Notes: a model not told the origin generated them from the letters alone. A stretch of DNA of 64,000 bases from CAVQGM01 sp963712065 (GCA_963712065.1 CAVQGM010000001.1:744001-808000), one strand, 5' to 3'; counted from the stretch's first letter, positions 31,550 through 39,758 are shown. Numbers and translations are program-made.

Positions 31550-32128
31550 GTGCTCTTCCGCGCATCGGCGGCGGCCGGCATCGGGGACGGTTCGATCACG
31601 CTCACGTTCCGACGATGGCGGCGACCCCAGGCGGTGGTCGGTCATCGCTACCGCACACCCGGCGGGATGATCGAGGTCGACGCCGTCGACGCCGTCGACC
31701 TCTCGTCGATCGGCGACGCCGATGCCCGTCGGGCGGGTTTCACCTCGGCGGCGGCGCTGCTCGACGAGCTCGGTGACGCCGGTCCGGTGACGAGGGTGCG
31801 GTTCCACCACGTCGGCGGCGACCCGCGCCACGGGCTGGCGGCCGACGATCACCTCGACGATGCGGCGCTGCGGGAGCTCGACCGGCGGTTGGCCCGCCTC
31901 GACGGCGCCCGGACCGAGCGCCCGTGGACGCAGGCGACCCTCGACGCCATCGCCGTTGGGCCCGGGGTACGGGCGGCCGATCTGGCCACGGCGCTCGGCC
32001 GCTCGCGCGACGAGCTCAAGCGCGACGTGCGCAAGCTCAAGGCGTTGGGCCTGACCGAGAGCCTGGAGGTCGGCTATCGACTCTCACCGCGCGGCCGGGC
32101 ATACCTCGACCGCCGTCCGAGTCGGTGA
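31550..32128 (+). CDS. ASCH-like domain fused to a winged helix
   Basis: A 192-residue protein. The first ~85 residues (LFRASAAAGIGDGSITLTFR to IEVDAVDAVDLSSIGDADA) resemble an ASCH domain, a small beta-barrel thought to bind RNA or nucleobases. The remainder, from about residue 122, looks like a winged helix-turn-helix: WTQATLDAIAVGPGVRAADL, then DELKRDVRKLKALGLTESLE and YRLSPRGRAYLDR. The pair suggests a nucleic-acid-binding regulator, but no target is evident. GTG start just after a TAGGGT hexamer. It is convergent with the secreted acidic protein gene, with a 10-base gap. Confidence 0.65.
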   Translation: MLFRASAAAGIGDGSITLTFRRWRRPQAVVGHRYRTPGGMIEVDAVDAVDLSSIGDADARRAGFTSAAALLDELGDAGPVTRVRFHHVGGDPRHGLAADDHLDDAALRELDRRLARLDGARTERPWTQATLDAIAVGPGVRAADLATALGRSRDELKRDVRKLKALGLTESLEVGYRLSPRGRAYLDRRPSR

Positions 32129-32138
32129 TCGGCCGCGA

Positions 32139-32846
32139 TCACGCGGGGACGGGACGGCCGTCCTGGCAACGGGCCCGCACCCGCTCCTCCTGGCCCCCGG
32201 AGCCGGAGAGCGGTCGGAACCGCACCTCGACCTCCGACGGCCCGGTCTTCGGGGTGCCGTCGATGGCGTAGCCGCTGGCCGGGGTGGCGTACAGCAGGCC
32301 GATCGTGGTGCCGCGGCACTCGACCGCGACCGTGCCACCGGGGGTCACGTAGGTGGCCGCGACCGGCCTCGCCGAGGTCGTCGTCGTCGGGCCCGAGCCA
32401 GGGCCGGACGAGTCGCCACCTGAGGACGCGCCGGAGCCACCTCCCGACGAGCCCCCGTCGTCGACCGTCCCGTCGCCTCGTAGACCGTCGTCGTCACCGC
32501 TCGAGCCACCCGCGCCCCCGGGAGCGCCGGAGCCCTCCCCGGTGGCGGCCGAGCCGGTGTCGTCGGTGGACGACGAACCGCCCGACCGGCCGTCGGGCGC
32601 CACGGCCGGCTCGGCGCCGGCGGGCTCGGCGGCGGTGCCGGTCTCGGCATCATCGGCCGGAACGCTCGAGGACGGATCGGCAGGCGGATCCTCGGCAAGG
32701 GCGGCCTCGACCGCCGACTCGGAGACCCGCGGCACCTGGCGATCGGTCACCCGGTCGCCGACCATCGCCACCGCCGTCGTCGACAGCGCGATGGCGACGG
32801 CGGTGCCGAGCACCCATGACGCTCCCGAGACCATCTGCCGTCGCAC
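32139..32846 (-). CDS. secreted or anchored low-complexity acidic protein next to a two-component system
   Basis: A 235-residue protein with an N-terminal hydrophobic segment (GTAVAIALSTTAVAMVG) that is a signal peptide or anchor. A long Ser/Gly/Asp/Ala-rich linker (about residues 55-165) leads to a small C-terminal domain: VTPGGTVAVECRGTTIGLLY, then ASGYAIDGTPKTGPSEVEVR. Two Cys in that domain (ECRG and ARCQDG) could form a disulfide. No family recognised. It is divergent from the response-regulator gene across a 124-base region containing three 11-bp direct repeats, so it is probably a target of that regulator. Confidence 0.7.
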   Translation of the reverse strand: MRRQMVSGASWVLGTAVAIALSTTAVAMVGDRVTDRQVPRVSESAVEAALAEDPPADPSSSVPADDAETGTAAEPAGAEPAVAPDGRSGGSSSTDDTGSAATGEGSGAPGGAGGSSGDDDGLRGDGTVDDGGSSGGGSGASSGGDSSGPGSGPTTTTSARPVAATYVTPGGTVAVECRGTTIGLLYATPASGYAIDGTPKTGPSEVEVRFRPLSGSGGQEERVRARCQDGRPVPA

Positions 32847-32876
32847 GGACCCATCATCACCGGCGCGCCGCCCTCG

Positions 32877-32909
32877 CTGGCTAAGGGCTGGTTAAGGGAC
32901 GGGCAAGAG
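32877..32909. promoter_or_regulatory. three 11-bp direct repeats, putative OmpR-type response-regulator site
   Basis: CTGGCTAAGGG, CTGGTTAAGGG and ACGGGCAAGAG follow one another at exact 11-bp steps and fit GGNNAAGRG. OmpR/PhoB-type regulators bind 11-bp direct repeats on one DNA face. The site lies between the response-regulator gene and the divergent secreted-protein gene. A two-copy version occurs at 35584-35605. Confidence 0.6.
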
Positions 32910-32956
32910 CCGTCCCTCGAGCACCAGGACGGCTCGGCGCTCGACGATGCGCCCTC

Positions 32957-32962
32957 TAAGGT
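32957..32962 (+). promoter_or_regulatory. -10 hexamer of a leaderless promoter for the response-regulator gene
   Basis: TAAGGT lies 8 bases before the ATG at 32971. The 11-bp repeats end 47 bases upstream of it, a usual position for an activator. Confidence 0.5.
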
Positions 32963-32970
32963 CGCCGACG

Positions 32971-33654
32971 ATGGCCGTGGTGCTGCTCATCGAGGACGAC
33001 ACCCGCATCCGCGACGCGGTCGCCCGGACGCTGGGCGAGCGCGGTCACGCGGTGCGCTCCGCCTCTTCGGGCATGCCCGGGCTGCAACAGGTCGTGGACG
33101 ACCCGCCCGACGTGGTCGTGCTCGACCTCGGCCTGCCCGACCTCGACGGTGACGAGGTACTCAAGATGATCCGGGCCGTGAGCGACGTTCCCGTCATCGT
33201 CGCCACGGCACGCGACGACGACGCCGACATCGTGGCGACCCTCGACGCCGGCGCCGACGACTACGTCGTGAAGCCGTACTCCGGCGCTCAGCTCGACGCG
33301 CGGGTGCGCGCCGTGCTGCGGCGGGCCGAACGGGGACCGCGTGACGCCGCGGTGGCGGTCGGCGGACTGACGATCGACGACGCGACCCGCGAGGCCGCGC
33401 TCGACGGCGCTCCGCTCGACCTCTCGCGGCGCGAGTTCGACCTCCTCCACTACCTGGCGGTGCACGCCGGGCAGGTGGTCACCAAGCGCCAGCTGCTCGC
33501 CGACATCTGGCAGCAGCCCTACGGCGGCGCCGACAAGACCGTGGACGTGCACCTGTCGTGGCTGCGTCGCAAGCTCGGCGAGTCGGCGGCGGCGCCCCGC
33601 TACCTCCGTACCGTCCGGGGCGTCGGCGTCAAGCTCGTCGACCCGGACGCCTGA
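32971..33654 (+). CDS. OmpR-family response regulator
   Basis: A 227-residue regulator. The receiver domain has the acidic pair Asp9/Asp10 (LIEDD), phosphoacceptor Asp52 (VVLDLGLPDLDG), Thr79 and Lys101 (YVVKPYS). The C-terminal winged helix (residues ~130-225) shows LSRREFDLLHYLAVHAGQVV, then the DVHLSWLRRKLGE recognition helix and RTVRGVGVKL. It is encoded 3 bases before its histidine kinase. A likely autoregulatory 11-bp repeat site lies upstream. The signal and regulon are unknown; the two flanking secreted acidic proteins are the best candidates. Confidence 0.94.
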   Translation: MAVVLLIEDDTRIRDAVARTLGERGHAVRSASSGMPGLQQVVDDPPDVVVLDLGLPDLDGDEVLKMIRAVSDVPVIVATARDDDADIVATLDAGADDYVVKPYSGAQLDARVRAVLRRAERGPRDAAVAVGGLTIDDATREAALDGAPLDLSRREFDLLHYLAVHAGQVVTKRQLLADIWQQPYGGADKTVDVHLSWLRRKLGESAAAPRYLRTVRGVGVKLVDPDA

Positions 33655-33657
33655 GCC

Positions 33658-34941
33658 GTGCGCCGCCAGCTGGCCCTCACCGTCGCCGCCATCGCCGCGC
33701 TCATCGTGCTCGCGTTCCTCGTGCCGCTCGCCATCCTCATCCGCTCGATCGCCGAGGACCGGGCCCTGAACGCCGCCGAGCGCAGCGCCCAGACGCTCGC
33801 GCCGGTCCTCGCCACCGTGACCGAACCCGCCGCCGTCGACGAGGTGGTCACCGGCATCAACGCCGGCGACGTGGGCACGATCACCGTGTTCCTGCCGGAC
33901 GGCACCGTGCTCGGCGAAGCGGCCGCGGCCGACGCCAACGTGGCGCTGGCCGCTCGCGGCCGTGCCTTCTCCACCGGTGCACCTGGTGGGCAGCAGGTGT
34001 TGGTGCCCGTCGCCAGCGGTGCCGACACGACAGTGATACGGGTCTTCGTGCCCGATGCCGACCTCCGCAGGGGTGTGGCGGCGGCGTGGGCGCTGCTCGC
34101 CGCCCTCGGGGTGACGCTCGTGCTCCTGGCCGTGGCCGTGGCCGACCGCCTCGCCCGCAGCATGGTGCGGCCCATCGGGGAGCTGGCCGAGGTGGCCGAC
34201 CAGCTGAGCCACGGTGACCTCCACGCCCGGGTCACGCCGGCCGGGCCGCCCGAGATCAGCGAGGTCGGGCACACGATCAACCAGCTCGCCGGTCGGATCG
34301 AGGCGCTCCTCGCCGCCGAGCGGGAGGCGGCCGCGGACCTGTCGCACCGCCTGCGCACCCCGGTCACCGCCCTGCGGGTCGACGTCGACGGTCTGCGCGA
34401 TGCCGTCGAACGGGAGCGCCTCACCGCCGACGTGGACGAGCTCACCCGCGCCGTCGACCGGCTCATCGACGAGGCGCGGCGACCCGTCCGGGAGGGGCTG
34501 CGGGCCGAGAGCGACCTCACGACGGTGGCGAGCGAGCGGGTGGCGTTCTGGGCGGCGCTGGCCGATGAGCAGGGCCGGTCCTACTCGACGTCGTTGCCGG
34601 ATGGACCGTGCCCGGTCGGGGTCGCCCCCGACGATCTCGAGGCGGTGCTCGACGCGCTGCTCGGCAACGTGATCGCCCACACGCCAGAGGGCGGCGGCTT
34701 CCGCGTGTACGTCACCCACCGGATCGGCGGTGGGGGTCGCCTCGTCGTCGAGGACGACGGGAACGGCTTCGCCGACGACGCCGTGCTGGCCCGGGGCCGC
34801 AGCGGCGGCGGGTCGACCGGCCTCGGCCTCGACATCGTGCGGGCCACGGCCGAGGCCTCCCGGGGTGGGGTGGCGCTCGGCCGTGGCCCGCACGGTGGTG
34901 GGCGGGTGGAGGTGGACTTCGGCGGCGTCGCCGAGGGGTAG
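33658..34941 (+). CDS. sensor histidine kinase
   Basis: A 427-residue membrane kinase. TM1 is at about 8-29 (VAAIAALIVLAFLVPLAIL) and TM2 at about 142-163 (AAWALLAALGVTLVLLAVA), enclosing an extracytoplasmic sensor of ~110 residues. HAMP follows (RPIGELAEVADQLSHGDLHA), then HisKA with phosphoacceptor His230 (ADLSHRLRTPVTALR). The HATPase domain has LLGNVIAHTPEG (N box), VEDDGNGF and GSTGLGLDIV. GTG start 3 bases after the response-regulator stop, so the two are co-translated. It ends 3 bases from the convergent Asp-rich protein gene. Confidence 0.94.
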   Translation: MRRQLALTVAAIAALIVLAFLVPLAILIRSIAEDRALNAAERSAQTLAPVLATVTEPAAVDEVVTGINAGDVGTITVFLPDGTVLGEAAAADANVALAARGRAFSTGAPGGQQVLVPVASGADTTVIRVFVPDADLRRGVAAAWALLAALGVTLVLLAVAVADRLARSMVRPIGELAEVADQLSHGDLHARVTPAGPPEISEVGHTINQLAGRIEALLAAEREAAADLSHRLRTPVTALRVDVDGLRDAVERERLTADVDELTRAVDRLIDEARRPVREGLRAESDLTTVASERVAFWAALADEQGRSYSTSLPDGPCPVGVAPDDLEAVLDALLGNVIAHTPEGGGFRVYVTHRIGGGGRLVVEDDGNGFADDAVLARGRSGGGSTGLGLDIVRATAEASRGGVALGRGPHGGGRVEVDFGGVAEG

Positions 34942-34944
34942 CGG

Positions 34945-35505
34945 CTACCGCCGGCCCGAGTGGTCCTCGCGCTCGTCCTCGACGTCGTCCCCACCGTCGC
35001 GACCGGAGCGATCGTCGTCCTCGCGGTCCTCCTCGACGCCGCTACCCGGGCCCGAGTGATCACCGTCGACGTCGCCGCCGCTGCCGGGACCCGAGCGATC
35101 GTCCCGCTCGTCCTCGATCTCGTCGCCGTCGTCACCCTGGTCGTCACCGAGGTCGTGGTCGGGCCCGTCGTCGGCACCGTCGTCGCAGCCACGGCACTGG
35201 TGCACCCCGCCGTCCTCCCCGCGGTCGGTGCCGAGCTCGTCATCGCCGACGGTGGAGCCCGTCGTGCCCGGCGAGTCGTCGACCGTGGTGTCGGTCGACC
35301 CGGTGCTGTCATCGAGCGTCGAGCCGGTGCTGTCGTCGAGCGTCGAGCCGGTGGTGCCGTCGAGCGTCGAGCCGGTGGTGCCGTCGAGCTCGATTCGGGG
35401 CCGGTCGTCCCGACCCGAGCCGACCTCGCGGGCGGCGGCGAAGGTGACCCCGCCGAGGAGCAGCGCGGCTCCGGCGGCGACGGCGGCGATGGGCTTGGTG
35501 CGCAT
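34945..35505 (-). CDS. secreted Asp-rich repeat protein
   Basis: A 186-residue exported protein with an N-terminal signal (KPIAAVAAGAALLLGGVTFA). Four copies of an 8-residue unit (LDGTTGST / LDDSTGST) follow. The rest is overwhelmingly Asp/Glu/Gly/Ser (GDDQGDDGDEIEDERDD), with an estimated very low pI and one Cys pair (QCRGC). Such composition suits binding of Ca2+ or other cations at the cell surface, but no family is recognised. It is convergent with the sensor kinase gene, and GGNNAAGRG-type repeats lie ~80 bases upstream of its ATG, so regulation by the adjacent two-component system is likely. Confidence 0.72.
   Translation of the reverse strand: MRTKPIAAVAAGAALLLGGVTFAAAREVGSGRDDRPRIELDGTTGSTLDGTTGSTLDDSTGSTLDDSTGSTDTTVDDSPGTTGSTVGDDELGTDRGEDGGVHQCRGCDDGADDGPDHDLGDDQGDDGDEIEDERDDRSGPGSGGDVDGDHSGPGSGVEEDREDDDRSGRDGGDDVEDEREDHSGRR
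35300..35396. repeat. four tandem 24-bp units inside the Asp-rich gene
   Basis: Four 24-bp units encode LDGTTGST or LDDSTGST in the Asp-rich exported protein. Differences are confined to a few bases, implying recent expansion. Confidence 0.8.
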
Positions 35506-35583
35506 GGCGCTCTCCTCGTGTCGGACGGGTGTCCGCTCCTGGGGACGAGCGTCCCGGAACCGGGGTCATGACGACCCCCGGGG

Positions 35584-35605
35584 AAGGTGAAGAGCAGGCT
35601 AAGGA
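35584..35605. promoter_or_regulatory. two 11-bp direct repeats upstream of the Asp-rich gene
   Basis: AAGGTGAAGAG and CAGGCTAAGGA are adjacent 11-bp units resembling the GGNNAAGRG repeats at 32877-32909. They lie 79 bases upstream of the ATG at 35505. They are weaker matches than the first site. Confidence 0.4.
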
Positions 35606-35634
35606 TCCGCGGGGGCCGAGCGCCGGCGGGGCGC

Positions 35635-36030
35635 CTAGGCAAGCGTGTCGGGCACGAGCTCGCGGGGATGCGGGCTCACGATGACCAGGTTGAGCATCCC
35701 GGCGCTGCCCTCGCTGCTCTCCCAGGCCGACAGCTCGAAGTCATAGCCCGGCTTCCAGGTGATCTGGGTCCTGACCCCGCGGGACACCGCACTGCGCAGG
35801 GCGGCGAGGATCATCCGATCGAGCGCCGGCGGCAGCGCCGCGGCGAGGTCTCGGAACGCCTCGGCGTTGGGTCCGGTGATGAGGTCGGGGTCGAGGGCGT
35901 TGAACGCGTCGAGGCCCTCGAGCACCGACTCGACCCCTCGCAGGATCTCGAGGACGGGCTCGGGCTGGAACTCCCCGGAGGGCCCGAACAGCTCGTTGAG
36001 GAAGGGGATGGGCTGGATGGCGTAGGGCAT
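35635..36030 (-). CDS. conserved-looking 131-residue protein of unknown function
   Basis: No family recognised. The ATG at 36030 begins MPYAIQPIPFLNELFGPSGE; the frame extends upstream but without a better start. The middle is helical (EAFRDLAAALPPALDRMILA) and the C-terminus is beta-rich (VRTQITWKPGYDFELSAWE, MLNLVIVSPHPREL). No signal peptide or membrane segment. It is divergent from the hydrolase-cyclase gene with an 88-base intergenic region that holds the latter's promoter. Codon use is like its neighbours, supporting a real gene. Confidence 0.62.
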   Translation of the reverse strand: MPYAIQPIPFLNELFGPSGEFQPEPVLEILRGVESVLEGLDAFNALDPDLITGPNAEAFRDLAAALPPALDRMILAALRSAVSRGVRTQITWKPGYDFELSAWESSEGSAGMLNLVIVSPHPRELVPDTLA

Positions 36031-36082
36031 CTGGCCACCGCACCTCGCTGATCTCGGGCCCGACCCCGCCGGACCCGACCGG

Positions 36083-36088
36083 TAGATT
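36083..36088 (+). promoter_or_regulatory. -10 hexamer for the hydrolase-cyclase gene
   Basis: TAGATT lies 30 bases before the ATG at 36119, leaving a leader that contains the ribosome binding site AAGGGAG. Confidence 0.4.
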
Positions 36089-36118
36089 CGTGCCAGCTTT
36101 CCACAAGGGAGTCGGTGC

Positions 36119-37444
36119 ATGCCCGGGGTTTCGCCGGTCGACTACGCGAGCACTGCGTCCGGCTACGTCGCCTATCGGACGGCGGGGGCCGGACCGCCGG
36201 ACGTCGTGCTGATCAACGACTGGTTCAGCCACGTCGGCGACGCCTGGCGAGACGACTCCCCCATGCGTCCCGTGCTCGACCGACTGGCGTCCTTCAGCCG
36301 GCTCATCACCTTCGACAAGCGCGGCGTCGGGCTGTCGGACCCTCTCCCGCTCGGCGAGCTGCCGACGTTGGAGGAGTGGGTCGACGACGTCCGCGCCGTG
36401 CTCGACGTGGTCGGCGCCGAGCGGGTGACCCTGGTCGGGAAGGGGTCGGGCGGGCCGATGGCCTCCGTGTTCGCCGCGTCGCATCCCGAGCGGATCGAAG
36501 GGCTGGTGCTCGTCAACGCCTGGGCCCGCCTGAGCCAGGACGACGACTTCCCGATCGGGGTGCCACCCTCGGCCGGCGAGCGCATGTTGTCGAGCATCTA
36601 CATGCCGGCCGAGTCCGTGTCGCGGCTGGCCGGCGAGAAGGCCCCGCCGGGATTCGTGGCCTGGTGGGAGGCCTACGTCCGCGACTGCGCCAGCCCGAGC
36701 ACCACGCGCACCATGCGTCGCTGGCTCATGGAGCTCGACGCCCGCGCCGCGCTGCCGGCCGTGGCGTGCCCGACGCTCGTCATGGCCCGGCGCGACGCGT
36801 GGATCGGCTCGGCCCACGCCCGCTACCTGACCGAGCACATCCCCGGCGCCCGCCTGGTCGAGCTGCCGGGCAGCGCCGACTTCCTCTTCAGCGGCGACAC
36901 CGAGGTGCTGCTCGACGAGATCCAGGCCTTCGTCACGGGGGTCCGCCCGCAGCCGACGCCCGACCGGGTCCTGGCCACCGTCCTGTTCACCGACATCGTC
37001 GACTCCACACCGCTCGCGTCCCGCCTCGGCGACCGCCAGTGGAACGAGCTGCTCGACCGCCACGACGACGTCGTCCGCGGCGCGGTCGCCGCCGGCGCCG
37101 GCCGGGTCGTGAAGTCCACCGGCGACGGGGTCCTGGCCACCTTCGACGGGCCGGCCCGGGCGATCCGGACGGCGGCGACGATCCGTGACAGCCTCCGCGG
37201 GCTCGGGATCGCCGTGCGGGCCGGCCTCCACGCCGGCGAGGTGGAGCTCCGGGCCGACGACATCGGCGGCATCGCCGCCCACATCGGCGCCCGCATCGAA
37301 GCGCTCGCCGGCCCCGGGGAGATCCTCGTGTCGCGCACGGTTCGAGACCTGGTGGTCGGCTCGGGCATCGCCTTCGTCGACCGCGGCGTGCACCGCCTGA
37401 AGGGCGTGCCCGACGAGTGGCAGGTGTACGCCCTCGCCGAGTGA
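36119..37444 (+). CDS. alpha/beta-hydrolase fused to a class III adenylate/guanylate cyclase
   Basis: A 441-residue protein. Residues 1-270 form an alpha/beta-hydrolase domain and 275-441 a class III cyclase catalytic domain. In the cyclase, metal-binding Asp residues are in VLFTDIVDST and the second motif is VVKSTGDGVLATF; the C-terminal LHAGEVELRADDIGGIAAHI carries the transition-state region. In the hydrolase the nucleophile elbow reads LVGKGSGGPM where active members have G-x-S-x-G, so the serine position is Gly and the domain is probably a non-catalytic sensor. Such fusions are common in actinobacteria. ATG with AAGGGAG 7 bases ahead. The product nucleotide cannot be read off. Confidence 0.87.
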   Translation: MPGVSPVDYASTASGYVAYRTAGAGPPDVVLINDWFSHVGDAWRDDSPMRPVLDRLASFSRLITFDKRGVGLSDPLPLGELPTLEEWVDDVRAVLDVVGAERVTLVGKGSGGPMASVFAASHPERIEGLVLVNAWARLSQDDDFPIGVPPSAGERMLSSIYMPAESVSRLAGEKAPPGFVAWWEAYVRDCASPSTTRTMRRWLMELDARAALPAVACPTLVMARRDAWIGSAHARYLTEHIPGARLVELPGSADFLFSGDTEVLLDEIQAFVTGVRPQPTPDRVLATVLFTDIVDSTPLASRLGDRQWNELLDRHDDVVRGAVAAGAGRVVKSTGDGVLATFDGPARAIRTAATIRDSLRGLGIAVRAGLHAGEVELRADDIGGIAAHIGARIEALAGPGEILVSRTVRDLVVGSGIAFVDRGVHRLKGVPDEWQVYALAE

Positions 37445-37481
37445 CCGGATGCCCGGCGAGGCACGGTGACCGGATCGGTGG

Positions 37482-38852
37482 CTACGGCGCCGGTCGGAGG
37501 CGCAGGGTGAGGGCGGGGTCGGCGCCGGCCGCGGGGGGCTCGTCGGTCAGCTCGACCTCGAGGCGCCCGGCGTCGACGCGCGACGCGAGCGGGGTGCCCT
37601 GCCCGAGCCGGGTGACCACCACGTCGGTGGCGACGTCGGTCGGCACCGGCAGCTCGATGCGACGACCCGACGGCGACCCGAGCACGACGGCGAAGCGATC
37701 GTCGCCCTCGGCCGCTTCCGTGAACACGACCCGCGTGCCGTCGTCGGTGGTCGCGTCCTCGACGAGGGCGCCGTCGGCCGACCGCCACGGCCGGGTGCCG
37801 TACACCGCCTCACCGTTGAGGTCGAGCCACCAGCCGAGGGCCAGCAGTCGCTCGGCCTGCACCCAGGGGATGCGCCCGTCGCCCATCGGCCCCACGTTGA
37901 GCAGCACGTTGCCGCCTCGCGCCACGACGTCGGCCACCAGGTGGACCAGGTCGGCGACCGACAGGTAGTCGTCGGGCCGCTCCTCGCGGTTGTACCCGAA
38001 GCTCGTGCCCATGCCCCGGACGGTCTCCCACTTGCGTCCGTCGACCGGCGCCGTCGTCGAGTACTCGGGGGTGACGAAGTCGGCGTGCACCTCGTCCTCG
38101 GGTGCGGCCCACTTGAAGCGGTCGTTGACCAGGCCGTCGGGCACCCGGTCGAAGTAGTAGGTCTGCAGGGCCTCGAGGTCGGCCGTGGCCGGGTAGCCGA
38201 TGTCGTTCCAGAGGACGCACGGGCGGTAGCGGTCGATGAGCTCGCGCCAGTGGGCGTCGGCGTAGGCGAGGTAGGTGTCGCTCTGCGGGATGGCGCGGAT
38301 CATGCTGCCGACGTCGGTGATCGGCAGGCCCCCGAAGGTCCAGTCCAGCCCGCCGGAGTAGTAGGTGCCGAACCGCAGGTCGCGGGCGCGGACGGCGTCG
38401 GCCAGCTCGCCGACCACGTCCCGCTCGGCCGACCAGCCCTCGCGGAACGGGTTGGGGGTGGCGGTCGGCCACAGCGTCATGCCGTCGTGGTGCTTGGTGA
38501 CGAGCACCACGTAGCGGGCCCCCGCGGCGGCGAAGAGCCGGGCCCAGGTCTCGGGCTGCCACCCGCCGAGCCCGGCGAGGAACCGGGCGACGAACTCCTC
38601 GTAGGGCGTGTCGGGGTGGTTGGCGGCGTGGTACTCGGCGACGGGGCTCCCCTCGATCTGCAGCGAGTTGAGGTACCACTCGACGTAGGGCGAGCGGGCG
38701 AACGACGCCTCCCACCCGTCGGTCTCGGCGATGTCGAACGGCGAGGGACCGACGGGCGCGAACGCGGGGATGGCCGCCGCCGTCCAGTGCACGAAGATGC
38801 CGAACTTGGCGTCGTCGAACCAGGCGGGGAGCGGGCGGTGGCTGTGCAGCAT
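37482..38852 (-). CDS. alpha-L-fucosidase (GH29)
   Basis: A 456-residue GH29 enzyme. The N-terminal PAWFDDAKFGIFVHWTAAAI, AGARYVVLVTKHHDGMTLW and the nucleophile segment VLWNDIGYP are diagnostic, the Asp of the last being the catalytic nucleophile. GGNVLLNVGPMGDG closes the barrel, and a C-terminal beta-sandwich follows. It releases terminal alpha-L-fucose from glycans. No signal peptide is visible, so it acts on imported oligosaccharides. AAGGAG precedes the ATG by 7 bases, 18 bases after the upstream hydrolase gene; together they form a small operon. No fucose catabolic or transport genes adjoin, which is unusual. Confidence 0.92.
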   Translation of the reverse strand: MLHSHRPLPAWFDDAKFGIFVHWTAAAIPAFAPVGPSPFDIAETDGWEASFARSPYVEWYLNSLQIEGSPVAEYHAANHPDTPYEEFVARFLAGLGGWQPETWARLFAAAGARYVVLVTKHHDGMTLWPTATPNPFREGWSAERDVVGELADAVRARDLRFGTYYSGGLDWTFGGLPITDVGSMIRAIPQSDTYLAYADAHWRELIDRYRPCVLWNDIGYPATADLEALQTYYFDRVPDGLVNDRFKWAAPEDEVHADFVTPEYSTTAPVDGRKWETVRGMGTSFGYNREERPDDYLSVADLVHLVADVVARGGNVLLNVGPMGDGRIPWVQAERLLALGWWLDLNGEAVYGTRPWRSADGALVEDATTDDGTRVVFTEAAEGDDRFAVVLGSPSGRRIELPVPTDVATDVVVTRLGQGTPLASRVDAGRLEVELTDEPPAAGADPALTLRLRPAP

Positions 38853-38870
38853 GGTGGGCTCCTTCGGCCG

Positions 38871-39623
38871 TCAGGTGACGGTGGCGGCGATGCGGTCGAG
38901 GACGGTGGCCAAGGCGGCGGGGTCGGTGACCGCCGGCGCGTGACCCGTGGGGAGGCGCACGATCGCGGCGAGGTTGGGGACGTGGCCGGCCATCTCCTCC
39001 TGGGTGGCCGGTGGGACGGGACGGTCGCGCTCGTTGAGGACGTAGGTGACGGGTACGGCGGCGGCTCGCGACCAGTGCACCGGCTGGAAGTAGTGGTGCA
39101 CGGTGTCCTCGACGCAACGCACGGGGTCGGCGACGTAGGCGAGCGTGTCGTCGTCGAGGGGATCGCCGCCGTAGCCGGTGCGGAGCGGCTCGGGGTCGGC
39201 GGGTGGTCCGGGCAGGGTGATCACCGTGCCGGCGTCGGTGGCGGCGCGCACCGCGGCCACCAGTCCCGCCCGATGGTGGGGCTTCATGCCGTCGAGCCCG
39301 CAGCCGCCCTCGGGCGGCACCAGCGCGGCGTTCAGCACGACGTGGGCGACCCGGCGCCCGAGGGCGGCCACCACACCCGGCACGACGAGGCCGCCCGAGG
39401 AGTGGGCCACGACCACGAGCGGGTCGTCGAGGTCGGCGGCCTCGACGTCGGCGACGACCGACGCGACCTCCTCGTCGACGGTCAGCGTCGCCAGGTCGGC
39501 GGGTGCGTCGGCTCGCCCGGGCAGGTCCACGACGAGGGCCGGGTGATCGAGGTACGGCAGCAACCGGTCCCAGAACCGACCGGTCGATCCACCGCCGTGG
39601 ATCAGGACGTAGCTGCCCCCCAT
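38871..39623 (-). CDS. alpha/beta-hydrolase (salicylate esterase/PGAP1-like type)
   Basis: A 250-residue alpha/beta-hydrolase. The N-terminal oxyanion motif YVLIHGGGSTGRFWDRLLPY, nucleophile elbow VVAHSSGGLV near residue 88, Asp region YVLNERDRPVPP and catalytic His in LPTGHAPAVTDP are all present, so it should be active. The overall pattern is like small ester hydrolases of the AB_hydrolase_6 group. ATG 39623 is chosen because homology begins with it; an upstream extension would add a Pro-rich stretch. It is the first gene of a two-gene unit with the fucosidase and could deacylate its glycan substrates, though this is speculation. Confidence 0.83.
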   Translation of the reverse strand: MGGSYVLIHGGGSTGRFWDRLLPYLDHPALVVDLPGRADAPADLATLTVDEEVASVVADVEAADLDDPLVVVAHSSGGLVVPGVVAALGRRVAHVVLNAALVPPEGGCGLDGMKPHHRAGLVAAVRAATDAGTVITLPGPPADPEPLRTGYGGDPLDDDTLAYVADPVRCVEDTVHHYFQPVHWSRAAAVPVTYVLNERDRPVPPATQEEMAGHVPNLAAIVRLPTGHAPAVTDPAALATVLDRIAATVT

Positions 39624-39758
39624 CGGGGGTGTTCCTACCAGACGGGGGGGCGGAAACGGCCCGATCACGACGATCGGCAACCACGAAACCGCAGGTCAGA
39701 GCGTTTCTGACGCCGCTGACTTCACTCGGCGTCACCGATCTGTAAAGATTCCGCAATC

